From Micromonospora chaiyaphumensis (GTDB lineage: Bacteria > Actinomycetota > Actinomycetes > Mycobacteriales > Micromonosporaceae): 64,000 nt of DNA. How positions within the stretch are numbered: position 1 is the first letter of the stretch; every line of letters starts with the position of its first letter. This document shows, one piece after another, positions 35,823 through 43,937 of this stretch. The translations under genes and the position numbers were made by a program. Location: positions 1 to 64,000 of the forward strand of contig NZ_FMCS01000017.1 in NCBI RefSeq assembly GCF_900091435.1, in the 5' to 3' direction. The notes below the pieces were generated by a model. It had not been told where the DNA came from and did no database searches. It saw nothing but the letters and a program-made list of their open reading frames with translations.

Positions 35823-38117
35823 TCAGGTGGTGCGGAGGATGCCTAGGCGCTGGGTGGCGCGGGTCAGGGCCACGTAGAGGTCGCTGTTGCCGCGCGGGGA
35901 CTCGGCGACGATCCGGTCCGGGTCCACCACCAGCACCGAGTCGAACTCCAGGCCCTTGGCCTGCTCGGTGGTGAGCACCACGACCCGGTTCGCCAGCTCC
36001 GGCTGCTCGCCGACGGTCGCCTCCGGCAGCGCGGCGACGACCGCCGCCCCCAGCTCGTCCACCCGGCCGCCCGGCACGATGACGCCCAGCCGGCCGTCGG
36101 CCAGCCCGGCCGCCTCCCGGGCCGTGGCCTCGACCAGCTCGGCCGCGAGCCGGTCCGCCGGAACGGTACGGTCCCACGGCGGTACGCCGCTGGCGCGTAC
36201 CGAGCGGGGTGGGCGCAGCGCCGGGTCGATCTCGGCGAGCACCCCGGCGGCGACCGCCATGATCTCGGCCGGGGTGCGGTAGCTGACGGTCAGCTCCTCC
36301 AGCCGCCACCGGTCCGCCACGTACGGCGCCAGCGCCTCCTGCCAGGACGGCGTGCCGGCGAGCGCGCCGGTCTGCGCCACGTCCCCGACGATGGTCATCG
36401 ACCGGCTCGGGCACCGGCGCATCAGCAGCCGCCAGGCCATCGGCGACAGCTCCTGCGCCTCGTCGACGATCACGTGCCCGAAGGCCCAGGTCCGGTCGGC
36501 GGCGGCGCGCTGCGCGGTGGTGAGGTTGTCGATCTCCTCCTGCCGCTCGGAGAGCCGGTCGGCGTCGATGAGGTCGGTGACGCCGAGGATCTCGCCGCCG
36601 TCCGCCTCGTCCTCCACGTCGATCGAGCGGGAACCGCGCCAGATCTCCAGCACGCCCTCGGCGTACTCCCGTTCCAGGGCGCGGATCCGCTCCCGGCGGG
36701 CCGCGGCGGCGCGCTCGTCCTCGCCGAGCAGCTCGGCGGCCTCGTCCAGCAGGGGCACGTCGGCCGGCGTCCAGCCGCCCGGCTCCCGGTGCAGCGCGGC
36801 CCGCTCGGCGTCGGTGAGCATCGGCGCGGCGGCGGCGATCCGCTCCGGCGACTCGAACAGGTCGGCGAGCAGCCGCTGCGGGGTGAGCACCGGCCACAGC
36901 TCGTCCAGCGCGGCCTGGATCTCCGGCTCGTCGCGCAACTCCCGGCGGATCTCGGCGCGGTCGGCCTCGGACAGCAGGTTCTCGCCGCCGAGCGGGTCGG
37001 CGCCGATCCGCTCGGCCACCTGGTCGGCGAGCGCGTGCACGATCTCGATGTCGAACAGCGCCCGGGCCAGGTTGTGCGGGCGGCCCGTGCGGCGGACCCG
37101 GTCCCGGGCCTGGCGCACGGTCTCCGGGTCGAGGGTGAGGACCTCCCGCTGCGGCAGTTCGATCTCCAGCGGCTCGTCCGGCACCCACTGCCGGTCGCGG
37201 ACGGCGCTGGCCAGCACCTCGGCCAGCACGCCGCGCCCCTTCAGCGCCGCGGTCTCCGCCGGCTCGGTGCGGCGGGCGTGCACGCCGGGGAACAGGTCGG
37301 CCTGGGTACGCAGCAGCACGCCGGTCTCGGCCAGCGCCGGCAGCACCTGGGAGATGTAGCGCAGGAAGGTGGCGTTCGGGCCGACCAGCAGCACGCCCCG
37401 GGTGGAGAGCTGCTGCCGGTGCGTGTAGAGCAGGTACGCGGCCCGGTGCAGCGCCACCGCGGTCTTGCCGGTGCCCGGCCCGCCCTGCACCACCATGACG
37501 CCCGGGAGTTCGGCCCGGATGATCCGGTCCTGCTCGGCCTGGATGGTCTCGACGATGTCGCGCATCCGCCCGGTACGCCCGGCGTTCAGCGCGGCGAGCA
37601 GCGACGCCTCGCCGGTCACCTCCTCGTGGGCGGTGGGGGAGGCGGCGGCGATGTCCAGCACCTCGTCGTTGAGCCCGGTGACCTTCCGCTCCCGGGTACG
37701 CAGGTGCCGGCGCCGGCGCACGCCCTGCGGATTGGCGGCGGTCGCCAGATAGAAGGCGCGCGCCGCCGGGGCGCGCCAGTCCATCAGCAGCGGGTCGTAG
37801 TCGCCCGAGGTGTCGAAGATGCCGATCCGGCCGATGTACCGGCACGAGTCGTCGTCGCCGTCGAGGCGGCCGAAGCAGAGGCCGTTCTCCACCGCGGAGA
37901 ACTGCTCGACCTGGTCGGCGTACATCCGCACGGTGTGGTCGCGCTGCGACCGGGCCTGCTGCGTGCCGCCGGTGGCGCGCAGCTCCTCGGTGAGCCGCCG
38001 GGCCGCCTGGTCCCGCATGCCGTCCAGCCGGTCGTAGAGCATCGAGACGTACTTCTGCTCGTGACCGATCTCGTCGTCCTGGTGCAGCTCACCCGACACG
38101 TCGGAGTGCGTTGACAA
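35823..38117 (-). CDS. helD: HelD-type UvrD/Rep-like ATPase acting on RNA polymerase
   Basis: A 764-residue SF1 helicase-like protein. N-terminal coiled arm (LYDRLDGMRDQAARRLTEEL), HelD signature YIGRIGIFD and DPLLMDWRAP, Walker A QGGPGTGKTAVAL (211-223), Walker B VIVDEAQELSPMAWR, TIVGDVAQ, SYRTPAEIM and a C-terminal TTEQAKGLEFDSVLVV with YVALTRATQRL. HelD proteins dislodge stalled RNA polymerase and, in some actinobacteria, protect it from rifamycins; I see no obvious rifamycin-associated element upstream. The start is TTG at 38117 with GAGGAG seven bases away; no nearer ATG or GTG is as well placed. The leader carries a hairpin at 38146-38170. Confidence 0.9.
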   Translation of the reverse strand: MSTHSDVSGELHQDDEIGHEQKYVSMLYDRLDGMRDQAARRLTEELRATGGTQQARSQRDHTVRMYADQVEQFSAVENGLCFGRLDGDDDSCRYIGRIGIFDTSGDYDPLLMDWRAPAARAFYLATAANPQGVRRRRHLRTRERKVTGLNDEVLDIAAASPTAHEEVTGEASLLAALNAGRTGRMRDIVETIQAEQDRIIRAELPGVMVVQGGPGTGKTAVALHRAAYLLYTHRQQLSTRGVLLVGPNATFLRYISQVLPALAETGVLLRTQADLFPGVHARRTEPAETAALKGRGVLAEVLASAVRDRQWVPDEPLEIELPQREVLTLDPETVRQARDRVRRTGRPHNLARALFDIEIVHALADQVAERIGADPLGGENLLSEADRAEIRRELRDEPEIQAALDELWPVLTPQRLLADLFESPERIAAAAPMLTDAERAALHREPGGWTPADVPLLDEAAELLGEDERAAAARRERIRALEREYAEGVLEIWRGSRSIDVEDEADGGEILGVTDLIDADRLSERQEEIDNLTTAQRAAADRTWAFGHVIVDEAQELSPMAWRLLMRRCPSRSMTIVGDVAQTGALAGTPSWQEALAPYVADRWRLEELTVSYRTPAEIMAVAAGVLAEIDPALRPPRSVRASGVPPWDRTVPADRLAAELVEATAREAAGLADGRLGVIVPGGRVDELGAAVVAALPEATVGEQPELANRVVVLTTEQAKGLEFDSVLVVDPDRIVAESPRGNSDLYVALTRATQRLGILRTT

Positions 38118-38145
38118 GCCGGCTCCTCATGGCTAAAATTGCGGC

Positions 38146-38175
38146 AGGAATGGCTCAACGAGCCATTCCTTTTTG
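38146..38175. promoter_or_regulatory. Hairpin with T tract in the helD leader
   Basis: AGGAATGGCTC (38146-38156) pairs exactly with GAGCCATTCCT (38160-38170) around a 3-nt loop and is followed on the plus strand by TTTTT. Read on the plus strand it is a perfect intrinsic terminator, yet no plus-strand gene ends here; on the minus strand it lies 29 bp before the helD TTG start. The surrounding stretch is strikingly AT-rich for this chromosome. Confidence 0.6.
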
Positions 38176-38270
38176 TGTTTGAACTGAGAAAGATACCGCG
38201 CGGCAGGCCGCCGGACCAAGCCCGGCCGGCCGCCCGCGACCACGTCACACCGCAGGCTCGCACACGAAAG

Positions 38271-38304
38271 CGGGGCCCGGCCGGCACACGCCGACCGGAC
38301 CCCG
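38271..38304 (-). terminator. Terminator of the LolA-like gene
   Basis: CGGGGCCCGGCCGGC (38271-38285) and GCCGACCGGACCCCG (38290-38304) pair fully in minus-strand RNA, with two G-U pairs, around a 4-nt loop, 17 bp after the stop of the minus-strand gene. CTTTCG follows on that strand. The wobble pairs fit transcription on the minus strand. Confidence 0.7.
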
Positions 38305-38321
38305 ACGGGGCCGCTCCGAGC

Positions 38322-39440
38322 TCAGCCCTTCGCCGCCTGGTACAGCCGCTCGGGCCGCACGAGACCGGCCAGCACCCGGCCGTCGTCGGTGAGCAGCACG
38401 CTGAACAGCCTGCCGGTGAGCAGCCGGCCGCTGCCCCAGTCGCCGCTCACCCGCTCCAGCCCGCCGAGCACCTTCGCCATCATCTCCGCGTCCGGTCCGG
38501 CCGCCTCGCCCGGCTTCGCACCGGGCGCGCCGGCCGCTCCCGCCGTGTCGAGCTTCGCGACCAGCACGGTGGTCCAGCCGGTCCCGACCGTACGCACGTC
38601 CGGCCCGTCCCCGCCCCGCCGGGGACGCTGCTTGTCGGCCGGTCCGCGCGCGTCACCCGCCGGCTCCTCCTTGACCGTCACGCCGGGCGGCGGGTTGAAC
38701 CGGAACTGGTCGGCGTCCGGGGTACGGAAGTCGACCTGGGTGAACGCCACCTGGAACGCCGGCTCGTCCTTGCCGTCCGCGAGCACCTCGAAGCGCAGCG
38801 GCACGTGCTCCTTCGCGTCCAGCGCGATCCGCACCTGGTGCACCAGCGAGTCCCGGTCGCGCGGGGTCAGCACCAGCTCGTACACGCTGCGGCCGGCGAC
38901 GGTGGCGGAGCGGCCGACGGTGACCGCGGTGCTCGGGTCGATCGCCTCGAGCGCCCAGTCGGCGGCGTCGGCCGGCGTGGCCGGCGCGGACTCGAGGTCC
39001 TTCGCGTCCGCCGGCAGCGTCCGATGGGACGCGGTGTTGGCCCGGCTGTCCCAGCTCCAGACGTCCCGCCCGTTGCGCAGCAGGTCCCGCTCGCCCAGCG
39101 TGTCGACCAGGGCGAGCCGCTGCCGCTCCGGGCCGGCGTACCAGACCCGCAGGGTGTGGGTGCCGCTGACCAGGCTGGCCAGCTCGTTACCGGCGGCCTG
39201 CCCGACCAGCCCGGCGATCGGCGGCAGCCCGAGGTCGGCCCGCTGCACGACGGTGCCGGAGAGCCCGTCGAGGCGGGACGTCCGCAGGTCCTCCAGGAGC
39301 TGGGCGGCGGTCCGCGGCGGCAGCGCCGGGTCGGCCCCGGCGGCGAACGTGCCGACGGCCGCACCGCCCCCGATCACGGCGACCCCCGCGGTCACCGGGA
39401 CCAGCCAGCGGAGCACGGCGCGGTTCTTCAGTACGGACAT
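38322..39440 (-). CDS. LolA/RseB-like lipoprotein-carrier-fold secreted protein
   Basis: A 372-residue protein with a membrane-anchoring or signal segment near the N-terminus (RWLVPVTAGVAVIGGGAAVG) and a beta-rich domain typical of the LolA/RseB/LppX lipid-binding fold: GLSGTVVQRADLGLP, HTLRVWYAGPERQRLALVD, GRDVWSWDSRANTASH, YELVLTPRDRDSLVHQVRIA, VPLRFEVLADG and DQFRFNPPPGV. The ATG at 39440 follows AGGAGG. It is divergent from a two-component system, the usual neighbourhood for such proteins in actinobacteria, suggesting an envelope-sensing role. Whether it carries a lipid or modulates the sensor kinase is unknown. Confidence 0.82.
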   Translation of the reverse strand: MSVLKNRAVLRWLVPVTAGVAVIGGGAAVGTFAAGADPALPPRTAAQLLEDLRTSRLDGLSGTVVQRADLGLPPIAGLVGQAAGNELASLVSGTHTLRVWYAGPERQRLALVDTLGERDLLRNGRDVWSWDSRANTASHRTLPADAKDLESAPATPADAADWALEAIDPSTAVTVGRSATVAGRSVYELVLTPRDRDSLVHQVRIALDAKEHVPLRFEVLADGKDEPAFQVAFTQVDFRTPDADQFRFNPPPGVTVKEEPAGDARGPADKQRPRRGGDGPDVRTVGTGWTTVLVAKLDTAGAAGAPGAKPGEAAGPDAEMMAKVLGGLERVSGDWGSGRLLTGRLFSVLLTDDGRVLAGLVRPERLYQAAKG

Positions 39441-39536
39441 GGTGTGCACCTCCTGACGGTAGATGCTGCACCAGGGCCGCTGTGAGGACGCTGAGCAGAT
39501 TCCCTAGGGGGTGTCACCGGGTGGCACCCTTGACCC

Positions 39537-40193
39537 GTGCGGGTGCTGGTGGTGGAGGACGAGACGCGGCTGGCCGCGTCGCTGCGGCGGGGCCTGCAGG
39601 CGGAGGGCTTCGTGGTGGACGTCGAGGCCACCGGCCCCGGCGGGCTGGACGCCGCCCGGCACGGCGACTACGACGCGATGATCCTCGACGTGATGCTGCC
39701 CGGCCTCTCCGGCTACGAGGTGGTGCGCCGGCTGCGCGCCGAGGAGCGCTGGCTGCCGGTGCTGATGCTCTCGGCCAAGGACGGCGAGTACGACCAGGCC
39801 GACGGTCTGGACTGCGGGGCCGACGACTACCTCACCAAGCCCTTCTCGTACGTGGTGCTGCTGGCCCGGTTGCGGGCGCTGCTGCGCCGCGGCGCGCCGG
39901 AGCGCCCGGCCGTGCTCGCGGTCGGCGACCTGCGCCTGGACCCGGCGCGCCGGCGGGTGACCCGGGCCGACGCCGAGGTGGCCCTGACCGCCCGCGAGTA
40001 CGCCCTGCTCGCCTACCTGATGCGCCGCCCCGGCGAGGTGGTCTCCAAGACCGAGCTGCTGGACCACGTCTGGGACGCCGCGGTGGAGACGGCACCGAAC
40101 GCGGTCGAGGTCTATGTCGGCTACCTGCGCCGCAAGATCGGCCGGGACCGGCTGGAGACGGTCCGGGGCGCCGGCTACCGGCTGGCCACATGA
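39537..40193 (+). CDS. OmpR-family response regulator
   Basis: A 218-residue regulator with receiver domain (acidic E7, D8, phosphoacceptor D51 in MILDVMLPGLSG, K102 in LTKPFSY) and an OmpR winged helix (LTAREYALLAYLMRRPGEVV, VEVYVGYLRRKIG, ETVRGAGYRLA). GTG start at 39537 without visible ribosome site, so leaderless translation is possible. It overlaps the downstream kinase by ATGA and faces the LolA-like gene across 96 bp. The pair probably controls that gene in response to envelope stress; this is inference. Confidence 0.92.
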   Translation: MRVLVVEDETRLAASLRRGLQAEGFVVDVEATGPGGLDAARHGDYDAMILDVMLPGLSGYEVVRRLRAEERWLPVLMLSAKDGEYDQADGLDCGADDYLTKPFSYVVLLARLRALLRRGAPERPAVLAVGDLRLDPARRRVTRADAEVALTAREYALLAYLMRRPGEVVSKTELLDHVWDAAVETAPNAVEVYVGYLRRKIGRDRLETVRGAGYRLAT

Positions 40194-41641
40194 GGCGCCG
40201 GCTCAGGGCGCTCCTGCCCAACCTCGGGCTGCGGTCCCGGCTGCTCGCGCTCGGGGTGCTCGGCCTGGTCGTCGGGTTCGCGCTCGGCGGGGCGCTGCTG
40301 CTCGGCGCGCTCGGGTGGACGTTGCAGCGCTCCGTCGACGACGAGGCCCTCCGCACCGCGGACGCCGTCGCGCTGCTGGCCACGGAGGACGCCCTGCCCG
40401 ATCCGCTGCCGGTGGCCGGCGGGCAGCTCCGCGTCCAGGTGATCGACGGTCAGGGCCGGATCCGCGCGGCCTCCATCGACGCCGACCGGCTGGTGCCGAT
40501 GCTCGGCGCCGACCAGCTGCGCGCCGGACAGCGGCAGCGGCTCGTGGTGGACGGGCGGCGGGTCGGTCTGACCGGGCCGGTCCGGGTGGTGGCCGTGCCG
40601 GCGGGCACACCCGACGAGCCGCTCACCGTGCTGGTGGCCAAGTCGATGTCCGACGTACGGCACAGCCTGCACGTGGTCCGGAACCTGCTGCTGGTCGGCT
40701 TCCCGCTGCTGGTGGCCGGGCTGGCCGTGGTGGCCTGGCGGGTGGTGGGGGCGACCCTGCGCCCGGTGGAGGCGCTGCGCAGCGGTGCCGCCGAGATCAC
40801 CGGCCGGGCCGGGGCGGAACGCCTGCCCGTGCCGGCCGGCCGGGACGAGATCCAGCGGCTGGCGGTCACACTCAACGACATGCTGGACCGGCTGGCCGCG
40901 TCCCGGGACCGGCAGCGGGCGTTCGTCGCCGACGCCGCGCACGAGCTGCGCAGCCCGGTCACCAACATGCGCACCGAGCTGGAGGTGGCCCGCCGGCTGG
41001 GTGCGGGGACGGACTGGCCGGCGGTGGCGGAGAACCTGCTCGCCGACACCGAGCGGCTCAGCCGGCTCGTCGCCGACCTGCTGCTGCTGGCCCGCCTCGA
41101 CGAGCAGGCCGCCCGGCCGGACGGTTCAGCGCCGCACGCCGTCGGCCCGGTGGAGCTGGGCGAGCTGCTGCGCGGGGTGGCCGAGCGCTACCCGTCCCCG
41201 CCGCTGCGCCACGAGCCGCCGCCCGGCCCGCTGTGGACCGAGGGGGATCCGGGGGAGCTGCGCCGGGTGCTGGTCAACCTCGTGGAGAACGGGCTGCGGC
41301 ACGCGCACGGCGAGGTGCGGCTGGCGGTCACCGGCCCGCACACCGGCCCGCCGGTGCCCCGGCAGCGGGCCGGCTCGGCGTACCACCTGGTCACGGTGAC
41401 CGATGACGGGCCGGGCATCCCGGCGGCGGACCGGGAGCGGGTCTTCGCCCGCTTCACCCGGCTGGACGACGCCCGGGCGCGCGATGCCGGCGGCGCGGGC
41501 CTCGGCCTGGCCATCGTGCGGGAGCTGGTCCGCCGGGCCGGTGGCGCCGTCGAGCTGGCCGACGCCGCGCCGGGGACGGCGGCGCCGGGGCTGCGGGTGA
41601 CGGTACGGCTGCCCGCGCTGGCCGACCCGGACGTGGACTGA
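40190..41641 (+). CDS. Membrane sensor histidine kinase
   Basis: A 483-residue kinase. Two membrane segments (about 18-43, LLALGVLGLVVGFALGGALL, and about 160-182, LLLVGFPLLVAGLAVVAWRV) flank an extracytoplasmic domain of about 115 residues; then HAMP, HisKA with FVADAAHELRSPVTNMR (His about residue 249), and HATPase with LVNLVENGLRHA, DDGPGIP and GGAGLGLAIV. Start ATG overlaps the regulator stop by 4 nt. Convergent with the membrane hydrolase gene, only 6 bp apart. The signal sensed is unknown. Confidence 0.92.
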   Translation: MRRRLRALLPNLGLRSRLLALGVLGLVVGFALGGALLLGALGWTLQRSVDDEALRTADAVALLATEDALPDPLPVAGGQLRVQVIDGQGRIRAASIDADRLVPMLGADQLRAGQRQRLVVDGRRVGLTGPVRVVAVPAGTPDEPLTVLVAKSMSDVRHSLHVVRNLLLVGFPLLVAGLAVVAWRVVGATLRPVEALRSGAAEITGRAGAERLPVPAGRDEIQRLAVTLNDMLDRLAASRDRQRAFVADAAHELRSPVTNMRTELEVARRLGAGTDWPAVAENLLADTERLSRLVADLLLLARLDEQAARPDGSAPHAVGPVELGELLRGVAERYPSPPLRHEPPPGPLWTEGDPGELRRVLVNLVENGLRHAHGEVRLAVTGPHTGPPVPRQRAGSAYHLVTVTDDGPGIPAADRERVFARFTRLDDARARDAGGAGLGLAIVRELVRRAGGAVELADAAPGTAAPGLRVTVRLPALADPDVD

Positions 41642-41647
41642 CCGCCG

Positions 41648-43903
41648 TCAGCGGATCCGGTCGGCGAGGTCCCGCACGGCGGTCCGGTACGGCGTCTGCG
41701 TGTGGTACGGCCAGTGCCGTTCGAGCGGCGGGGGCACGGTGTCGGCCGGGTCGATCGCCAGGCTGACCGGATCGCGGAGCCGGATGTCGACGGACCCGGC
41801 CCCGGGGACGTCACACGCCGCCGGCCCGTGATCCGGCCGGGGGAAGACGGGACCACCGACGGGGTCGGTGTCCCGCCACAGGTTGCGCCACCGCCAGTCG
41901 AGCCGGTCGCCCAGCTCGCAGAGCGTCTCCCGGCCGAGGTAGGCGGGATAGAGGCGGGTGTAGAGCCGGCTGAGCGGACAGCCGTGGGTCAGCAGCGCCA
42001 CCCGGCGCAGGGCGTCCGGCGGCAGTTGCAGGATCGTGGCCGCGGCCAGGACCGAGCCGTGGCTGTGGCCCGAGATGATCACCTTGCCGCGCGCGCCGAG
42101 CGCGGACACCCGCCGGGCGAGTTCGGGGACGGCCCGGGCCGCGTAGCAGGGTGGCGCGAAGGGATGGACGGTACGGGGCCAGAAGTCCCCCAGGTCCCAC
42201 AGGGCGGCCACGGTGCGGCGCGTCTCCGCCGACCGGTAGGAGCGGAAGGCCAGGATCATGAGGCCGATGACGAGCAGGCTGATGAGCCAGACCCCGCCGT
42301 CGGTGACGTAGGCGGTCAGCAGCGTGGTCTCCGCCGGGTCCCGGCTGAGCCGGGCGACGAGCTGGGTGGGCCCGACCCCGATCAGGTCGAACGCGATGGT
42401 GGCCAGCCCCAGCGAGGACATCACGAAGAACGTGACGAGGATCGGGCCCAGCTCGTCGGTCACGTGGGAGCGGGCGATGGTCTCCCGGACGACGTCGCGC
42501 CGGGACATGGCCCCGGCGGCCACGTGCGGGTAGTCCCGCGCGACGATCCCGGCGGCCCGGCGCCGCCTCCGCCGCCGGCCGACCACGAGCGTGATCGAGG
42601 CGGCCCCGGTGGCGATGAGCAGGGCGGCCAGGCCGGCCAGCGCGGCCCACCAGTAGGCGACCGGAGGGTCCAGGGGAGCGATGCCCGGGGGGTCCGGCCA
42701 GATCGGGCCGGGGAGGGCGCCGCGGTCGAGGAAGTCGGCGACCCGGAAGACCAGGGTTGCGGCGAAGGCACCCGCGACCGTCACCGAGGCCGCCGCCACG
42801 ACGGGCATGCCGAGCCCGCCGAGGACCGTCCGGTTCCCGGTCGTCCGCGGCGCCACCGTGACGAGGGCCAGCACCACCAGCAGGATGCCCTGCGCCCCGA
42901 GCAGGGCACCGACCGCGCCCTCGTAGCCCGGCAGCTGACCGGGCGGGGACCGGACGTCGCGCGACAGGGCGGCGTAGCCGAGGCTCAACGCGCTCAGGCC
43001 GAGGGTGGCCGCCGACAGCGGGCGCAACACGCGGCGGACCCGCCGCCGGGTGGCCGGGACGGGCAGGCAGAGCAGCACCGTCGCGTACCCGATCAGGCCG
43101 GTGGCGGCGGCGAACAGCACCAGCCCGGCGGCACCGTCCGGTGCGGAGATCCCGGCGAGCAGGCTGGCGTCCAGCGTGCCGGCGCCGATCGCCACGTGGA
43201 TCTGGCGCAGCCAGGCGGGCGTCCGCTCGTCGTCCCAGAATCCCGGCACGTCGAGGCGGTCGGGCGCCCGGGCGGCCTCCGGGTGCGGCTGGGGCGGGCG
43301 GAATCCCTCGAGGGCCCGCGTCGACCGCGCGCCGAGGCCCCAGACGGCGCGCAACGCGACCAGCGGGACGAGGGCCAGCAGGGCCAGCCGGGGGCCGGTC
43401 GGCAGGTCGCCCAGCCAGGACAGGTAGGGGCGGTTCGCGCGGCATCCGTCGTAGGGCACGCACTGCCAGCCGACCAGGTCCAGCGTCACGCCGATGACGG
43501 AGAGCACGAAGGCGGCGGTCAGCGTCCCGGCGAGCAGGCGGCACAGCACCCGGAACAGGCGGGACCGGCCGGTGGCGGCCGGGCGCAGCCGGACCGCCAG
43601 GTTGCTCAGCATGAACGGCAGCAGCAACAGCATGGACGCGGTCCGCACCGCGGCGCCGGCGGTCAGCGCACCCCAGCGGTACGCCTCGACGGCGATCCCG
43701 GGGGTGGCCCCGCCGGCCGCACCGGCCCCCGGCCGGGGCCGGTAGAAGCCCGCGTGGCTGTCACCGGCGACCCGGTCCACGATCGGATGGTCCAGGATCT
43801 TCTCCGCGGTCCCGCCGGACACCCCGTGCACTCTCAGCTCGACGGCTTCGCCCTCCGGTGCTGTGCCCACGCCGACAGGGTCACAGACCCGTGGCGGGCT
43901 CAC
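41648..43903 (-). CDS. Multi-pass membrane protein with C-terminal alpha/beta-hydrolase motif
   Basis: Up to 751 residues. The N-terminus VELRVHGVSGGTAEKILDHP looks like the first strand and HG loop of a hydrolase; then about eleven hydrophobic segments fill residues 80-570; the C-terminal 170 residues contain KVIISGHSHGSVLAAATILQ, a GxSxG nucleophile elbow, followed by LTHGCPLSRLYTRLYPAY. A hydrolase core therefore appears split by a large membrane insert. Similar proteins exist in actinobacteria without known function. GTG at 43903 is taken; GTG at 43870 is equally possible. It follows the TPR/membrane gene by 34 bp on the same strand. Confidence 0.75.
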   Translation of the reverse strand: MSPPRVCDPVGVGTAPEGEAVELRVHGVSGGTAEKILDHPIVDRVAGDSHAGFYRPRPGAGAAGGATPGIAVEAYRWGALTAGAAVRTASMLLLLPFMLSNLAVRLRPAATGRSRLFRVLCRLLAGTLTAAFVLSVIGVTLDLVGWQCVPYDGCRANRPYLSWLGDLPTGPRLALLALVPLVALRAVWGLGARSTRALEGFRPPQPHPEAARAPDRLDVPGFWDDERTPAWLRQIHVAIGAGTLDASLLAGISAPDGAAGLVLFAAATGLIGYATVLLCLPVPATRRRVRRVLRPLSAATLGLSALSLGYAALSRDVRSPPGQLPGYEGAVGALLGAQGILLVVLALVTVAPRTTGNRTVLGGLGMPVVAAASVTVAGAFAATLVFRVADFLDRGALPGPIWPDPPGIAPLDPPVAYWWAALAGLAALLIATGAASITLVVGRRRRRRRAAGIVARDYPHVAAGAMSRRDVVRETIARSHVTDELGPILVTFFVMSSLGLATIAFDLIGVGPTQLVARLSRDPAETTLLTAYVTDGGVWLISLLVIGLMILAFRSYRSAETRRTVAALWDLGDFWPRTVHPFAPPCYAARAVPELARRVSALGARGKVIISGHSHGSVLAAATILQLPPDALRRVALLTHGCPLSRLYTRLYPAYLGRETLCELGDRLDWRWRNLWRDTDPVGGPVFPRPDHGPAACDVPGAGSVDIRLRDPVSLAIDPADTVPPPLERHWPYHTQTPYRTAVRDLADRIR

Positions 43904-43937
43904 CGCCGATACGGCACAAACGGCGGCGGACCGGCGG

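Noticed and set aside
38118-38321. Rifamycin-associated element upstream of helD
   Set aside because: No 19-bp inverted repeat of the known kind could be recognised; only the unrelated hairpin at 38146-38170 is present.
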